DNA from: Corynebacterium sp. ACRPO
GTDB lineage: Bacteria > Actinomycetota > Actinomycetes > Mycobacteriales > Mycobacteriaceae
NCBI RefSeq assembly: GCF_022347205.1
Contig: NZ_JAKRNE010000007.1
Location: 1-64,000, forward strand
Length of the DNA: 64,000 bases
Direction of reading: 5' to 3'
Position 1 is the first letter of the stretch, and every line of letters starts with the position of its first letter. Shown here piece by piece: positions 60,412 to 64,000 of the stretch. A program made the position numbers and the translations under genes. The notes under the pieces were generated by a model. It saw only the letters and a program-made list of their open reading frames with translations. It was not told where the DNA came from and ran no database searches.

Positions 60412-62358
60412 CTACTTCTTCTCGGTCCGAACCTGGCCGAGGACCTCGCTGATCTTGCCGTGCTGGAATTCCTGGCTCAGGCCGCCAGCGGCAATCTCGG
60501 AATAGTCAGAGGTAGGCCAACCGAACTCGCCCTGCTCCCAGCCAGCCTGGCCCCAGCGGTCCATGATCTTGCTCTTCAAGATGTAGTGCGCACCAGTCTT
60601 CGGGGACCAGTAGATGCTGCCCTTCTCAAAGGTCTGGAAGAAGCCGCCGTTGACGGCGTTCTCACCTGACGTCGGGAAGCCAAGCGCAGATTCAGCGCCG
60701 CCCATGTCCTTGTACTTGGCGCCGATAGCGCCGTGAACTACCTGGTTGGAGCCATCCGGGTTACGGGTCAGGATGCCATCCTGGAATTCCTGCATGTAGC
60801 CCTCGCCGACCTTCTTAACCGAGCCAGTCGGGTACTTCAGGTCGCCCTTTTCGTAACCGTTCTTGCCCCAGGCCTGGAACATATCACCGGTAATCTCCCA
60901 CGCGCCGGTCTCCGGGGACCAGTAGATGGAGCCGTGCTCGAAGTGCACGAAGCGGCCTTTGCCGTCCGGGGTCTTAGACTCGCCGGTCTTAGGGAAGCCC
61001 AGCCAGGAGGTAGGTCCGCCGATTTCGGCGTAGCGTGCACCAATGCGGCCGAAGAGGGCGTGCGCACCGGTATCCGGGGACCAGTAAGCGGTACCAGACT
61101 CGAAGTCCTGGGCTTTGCCCTTCTTGGCGACGTCGTACTCGTTATTCAAGCAAGAGCCAATGACGCCGCTCTTGGTTTCCTTGGCGATGGCACCAATGGC
61201 CTCACAGTCCGCACCGCGATCAGCCTTGTCCATCTCGAGGGCATCTGCGATGTAGGGCCATGCCTGCTGCATCTCAAACTGCCAGTATTCCCAGCTGTGC
61301 ACGCCGGATGGGCGGAACTTAATCACTGGGTTAATCTTGGCGCGCTTTGCATAGTCCACATAGGTCTGGGTCGACATACGGGAGATGACCTCCAAGCCCA
61401 TGCCGGCGAGGTTTGCTTGACCCTTGGCTACGGAGTTGGCGTTACCAAAATCGTCCTTGCCCGAACCTGCAGAGACATAGACCTTCATGTCCTTCAGGTT
61501 TTCAATGCCCAGCTTCGGATCGTGGTCGATCCAGTTTTGGGAACCTGGCTCGCCCCACATCTTGCGGGAATCATAACCGCCGGCATCGCGCTGCGCAGCC
61601 ATAATGGCTTCCGGCATGCCGCGCGTAGTGGTGTCCAGGTAACCGGAGAAGGAACCCACGAAGTTGAACAGGTGCGGGTTGCGCTCAGCCAAGTTCATCG
61701 CGGCCGTGCCGCCCATGGACAGGCCGGTGACCGCACGCTTGTGGTTCGAGCGGTACTCATTATCCAAGATGGGGATCAATTCCTTGGTGAGGAAAGTCTC
61801 CCACATGTAGCGCTTACCGCGGTCTGCCTGCTCCCAGTCCGAGTAGAAGGAAGACTCGCCGCCAACCGGCATAATCAGGTTGACGTTACGGTCAGCGTAC
61901 TGGTTCAAAATATTGGTCTCGATGGTCCAGCCGGACTCATCGTCACGCGCACGCAGGCCGTCAAGCGCCCATACCTCTGGGAACTTCTTTTCCGGGTGGG
62001 AGTACCAGTCACGAGCCAGCTGGATCTGCACCTTCTGCTCTTTGTCCGGCATAGCCGCGGACTTGATGTAGACCATCAGGTGGCGGTTGGTCAGGTACTC
62101 CACGCGGTTGATCTTCACGCCCTCCGGCAGGCCCTTAACATCCGGGTATTCGGTGTTCAGCGGGGTGCGAGCGGGCGGCTCCTTGGGCGCGAAATGATCG
62201 GACAGGCTGGAATCGCCGCCGATGGCGGAAGAGAGATCGCCTACGGAAGATTGTGCGGTGGCGTTTGGCAGCAGAGCCAAACCCACGGCAATAGCGGTAG
62301 GTACTGCGGCCACTGCAAGGCCCTTGCGAGCTTTGCTCGGGGAAGTGCTTTTGCGCAT
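60412..62358 (-). CDS. cop1: Trehalose corynomycolyltransferase with LGFP repeats (Cop1/Cmt1-like)
   Basis: 648 aa. Signal peptide (about 1-35), antigen-85-type esterase domain (about 45-350) with the nucleophile Ser in VTGLSMGGTAAMNLAE, Asp/Glu in YVSAGSGKDDFGNA and His in SGVHSWEYWQFEMQQA. The C-terminal 240 residues hold four LGFP-type repeats (SWLGFPKTGE, DLKYPTGSV, SALGFPTSGE, EFGWPTSDY), which tether the enzyme to the wall. It transfers mycolates to arabinogalactan and makes trehalose dimycolate. It starts this minus-strand run. A 23-bp palindrome lies over its likely -35 region. Confidence 0.93.
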   Translation of the reverse strand: MRKSTSPSKARKGLAVAAVPTAIAVGLALLPNATAQSSVGDLSSAIGGDSSLSDHFAPKEPPARTPLNTEYPDVKGLPEGVKINRVEYLTNRHLMVYIKSAAMPDKEQKVQIQLARDWYSHPEKKFPEVWALDGLRARDDESGWTIETNILNQYADRNVNLIMPVGGESSFYSDWEQADRGKRYMWETFLTKELIPILDNEYRSNHKRAVTGLSMGGTAAMNLAERNPHLFNFVGSFSGYLDTTTRGMPEAIMAAQRDAGGYDSRKMWGEPGSQNWIDHDPKLGIENLKDMKVYVSAGSGKDDFGNANSVAKGQANLAGMGLEVISRMSTQTYVDYAKRAKINPVIKFRPSGVHSWEYWQFEMQQAWPYIADALEMDKADRGADCEAIGAIAKETKSGVIGSCLNNEYDVAKKGKAQDFESGTAYWSPDTGAHALFGRIGARYAEIGGPTSWLGFPKTGESKTPDGKGRFVHFEHGSIYWSPETGAWEITGDMFQAWGKNGYEKGDLKYPTGSVKKVGEGYMQEFQDGILTRNPDGSNQVVHGAIGAKYKDMGGAESALGFPTSGENAVNGGFFQTFEKGSIYWSPKTGAHYILKSKIMDRWGQAGWEQGEFGWPTSDYSEIAAGGLSQEFQHGKISEVLGQVRTEKK

Positions 62359-62450
62359 AGGTAAACGTCCTTGAAGATTTGCCGCGGTACCTTTCCGAGG
62401 GTTCCCCTCCCCCCGGACCGATGCCTGCGGCGTGAGCTGTCTATCGTGTG

Positions 62451-62473
62451 CTCAAGTTTAAGTTGAACTTGAG
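62451..62473. promoter_or_regulatory. Palindrome CTCAAGTT-N7-AACTTGAG upstream of the mycolyltransferase gene
   Basis: Perfect 8-bp arms separated by TAAGTTG. On the gene's strand it covers a possible -35 (TTCAAC) with GATAGA as a plausible -10. CTCAAG/CTTGAG half sites are common in MerR-type boxes, though a MerR box would be continuous, so the regulator is unknown. It is the only clear element in the 138-bp gap. Confidence 0.5.
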
Positions 62474-62496
62474 ACTTACGCTAGACTGACACGCCG

Positions 62497-63897
62497 CTAC
62501 ATTGCCGGGGAGTTGCCCGGGTTATCCTGTCCGCTGACGCGGTACAGGTGCTCGTTGACAAACTCGCCGACACCCCAGCGTGCCAGCTCGCGGCCGTAGC
62601 CGGAGCGGTTCACGCCACCGAATGGCAGGCCTGCTGCGGTTACCGACGCCTCGTTAACAAACGTCATGCCATCGTTGAGCTGGTTTGCCACCTCGAATGC
62701 GGCATCCAGATCGGTGCCCCACACGGAGCTGGACAGACCATACTCCGAGTTATTGGCAATCTCGATAGCCTCTTCAACATCCTTGGCCTTGTAGACAATA
62801 GCCACAGGGCCGAAGATCTCGTTGCAGCCTACGTCGGTGGATGGGTCGACGTCGGTAAGCAGCGCAGGCTCCATGTAGGCGCCCTCGCGGTCAATCTTCT
62901 TGCCGCCTACGCGAATCTTGGCGTCGCCGTTGGCCGCAGCCTTTTCCAGGCGCTCCACGATCTCATCGCGAGCATCAATGGAGGACAGCGGGCCAATGTC
63001 GGCATTCTCGTCGTCATAAGTGCCGACCTTCATGTCCCCAATCTTCTTTTCCAGGTACTCCACGGTGCGGTCGTAGAAGTCCTCCAGAACAATGAGGCGT
63101 TTTGGCGCGTTGCAGGCCTGGCCGGTGTTGTACATGCGGATCAGGCTGTACTGATCCAGTACCCACTCCAGGTTCTCATCATCAATAACCAGGAACGGAT
63201 CGTTGCCGCCCAGCTCCAGCACGGACTTCTTGTAATTTTCACCGGCGGTCTTGGCCACGGCAGAGCCTGCAGCCTCCGAACCGGTCAGCGAAACACCCTT
63301 GATGCGCTTATCCGCTACAAAGGCATCCATCTGGGAACCGGAAGCGTAGATGTTGATGTACGCGTCCTTCGGTAGACCAGCCTCTTCCAGGATGTCCTGG
63401 CACGCCTGGGAAGACAGCGGGCAGATGGAAGCGTGCTTGAGCACAATAGTGTTACCCAGGAGCAGGTTAGGCGCCGCGAAGCGGGCTACCTGGTAGTACG
63501 GGAAGTTCCACGGCATGATGCCCAGCAGTGGACCGATCGGCTCCTTGCGCACTACGGTCTTGTCGGCATTCTGTGCCGGCAGGTACTCGTCGGCAAGCAG
63601 CTCGTGCGCGTGCTCGGAGTAATAGCGGTAAATATCGGCAACAATCTGTACCTCAGCCTTGGCCCAACGGGTCAGCTTGCCCATCTCGCGGCCGATATGA
63701 TCGGCCAATTCATCAATGCGCTCTTCATAAAGATCAGCCGCGCGGGACAAAACCGCAGCACGCTCCTCGATGCGAGTGGTCCGCCATGCATCGTAGGCCG
63801 CGGTGGAGCGGTCTAGAATGTCATCGCGCTGCGAATCATCGATACGTTCAAACTGGTCTTCACTCTTGCCTGTGTTTGGATTCTCAATAGCGAACAT
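62497..63897 (-). CDS. NAD(P)-dependent aldehyde dehydrogenase (succinate-semialdehyde type)
   Basis: 466 aa, close to the length of the SSADH/GabD group. Glu in VLELGGNDPFLVIDD (near 245), catalytic Cys in MYNTGQACNAPKRL (near 278), nucleotide-binding IMPWNFPYYQVARFAAPNLLLGN (near 130), and C-terminal GLPFGGVNRSGYGRELARWG. It oxidises an aldehyde to the acid; the exact aldehyde is uncertain. It has its own leaderless promoter and is not clearly linked to the mycolate genes. Confidence 0.9.
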   Translation of the reverse strand: MFAIENPNTGKSEDQFERIDDSQRDDILDRSTAAYDAWRTTRIEERAAVLSRAADLYEERIDELADHIGREMGKLTRWAKAEVQIVADIYRYYSEHAHELLADEYLPAQNADKTVVRKEPIGPLLGIMPWNFPYYQVARFAAPNLLLGNTIVLKHASICPLSSQACQDILEEAGLPKDAYINIYASGSQMDAFVADKRIKGVSLTGSEAAGSAVAKTAGENYKKSVLELGGNDPFLVIDDENLEWVLDQYSLIRMYNTGQACNAPKRLIVLEDFYDRTVEYLEKKIGDMKVGTYDDENADIGPLSSIDARDEIVERLEKAAANGDAKIRVGGKKIDREGAYMEPALLTDVDPSTDVGCNEIFGPVAIVYKAKDVEEAIEIANNSEYGLSSSVWGTDLDAAFEVANQLNDGMTFVNEASVTAAGLPFGGVNRSGYGRELARWGVGEFVNEHLYRVSGQDNPGNSPAM

Positions 63898-63904
63898 GCG
63901 CCCC

Positions 63905-63933
63905 TGTATAGTCCCAACTCACAAGCCTTGCAA
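63905..63933 (-). promoter_or_regulatory. Leaderless promoter of the aldehyde dehydrogenase gene
   Basis: On the minus strand TTGCAA (63928-63933) and TATACA (63905-63910) are separated by exactly 17 bp, and TATACA ends 7 nt before ATG 63897, so transcription should start at the ATG. A CCTCAAGCTTAGG-like near-palindrome at about 63941-63955 sits just upstream. Confidence 0.7.
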
Positions 63934-64000
63934 TGATCCCCTCCTAAGCTTGAGGAATCGCTCCCACGTCAGCTTCCAATGAATATTCCGGGGTGCGAGA

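Noticed and set aside
60733-62364. 543-codon plus-strand frame
   Set aside because: Opposite strand of the mycolyltransferase, whose catalytic and LGFP motifs are clear.
1-64000. CRISPR arrays, insertion sequences, prophage genes, rRNA
   Set aside because: No regularly spaced repeats, transposase or integrase motifs, or rRNA sequences were seen. The repeats found are hairpins, operators or coding repeats.

Overview
The window is chromosomal DNA of a high-GC Gram-positive bacterium of the genus Corynebacterium. The evidence is the mycolic-acid block at the right end (accD3, pks13, fadD32, a cutinase-like protein and an LGFP-repeat mycolyltransferase), the GTP-type PEP carboxykinase next to trmB and an MmpL-type transporter, and a cell-envelope block (AftD-like, TmaT-like, DUF3068, MtrP-like) in the order familiar from C. 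glutamicum and M. tuberculosis. I cannot fix the species. No phage, insertion sequence, CRISPR array or rRNA was seen. One tRNA gene (Gly, anticodon CCC) is present.

Layout. 0-3 kb: a small acidic porin-like peptide gene, then a two-component system whose histidine kinase and LuxR-type regulator flank an undescribed 52-codon secreted-peptide gene. This is the best candidate for a new system, probably peptide signalling. 3-8 kb: a long structured leader, bifunctional proline dehydrogenase putA and an AI-2E family membrane protein. 8-12.4 kb: a nucleosidase and lineage-specific envelope or lipoprotein genes. 12.4-16 kb: sulfate assimilation (cysH-cysD-cysN), facing a very short FprA-like fragment across a region with a McbR-like palindrome. 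CysH has lost its iron-sulfur cysteines, and no sulfite reductase gene is seen. 16-21.4 kb: a heterodimeric ABC exporter, then a three-gene envelope operon (DUF6114, DUF6230 and a related secreted protein).

21.6-31.5 kb: an Rv0338c-like membrane iron-sulfur reductase with a repetitive Ala/Pro tail, a cation antiporter, a DUF1707 protein, an AlaT-like aminotransferase, a YibE/F protein, ugd, dcd and tRNA-Gly. 31.5-43.7 kb: envelope synthesis and remodelling: a VanW protein, a NagZ-like lipoprotein, UspA, DUF2613, an AftD-like arabinosyltransferase, a TmaT-like acyltransferase, a DUF3068 (LmcA-like) protein, a membrane protein, a GT4 glycosyltransferase and an MtrP-like methyltransferase. These are packed with several antisense overlaps. 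43.7-50.8 kb: pckG on the minus strand, then a plus-strand operon trmB-NYN-mmpL-UPF0104-DUF3054.

50.8-64 kb: a minus-strand mycolate locus. It makes the mycolic acid (FadD32, Pks13, AccD3) and attaches it to trehalose and the cell wall (mycolyltransferase), with a cutinase-like esterase. An unannotated 31-residue amphipathic peptide gene sits at its downstream end. An aldehyde dehydrogenase with a near-consensus leaderless promoter closes the window. Several genes appear to be leaderless, with a -10 hexamer 7-8 nt before the start codon.
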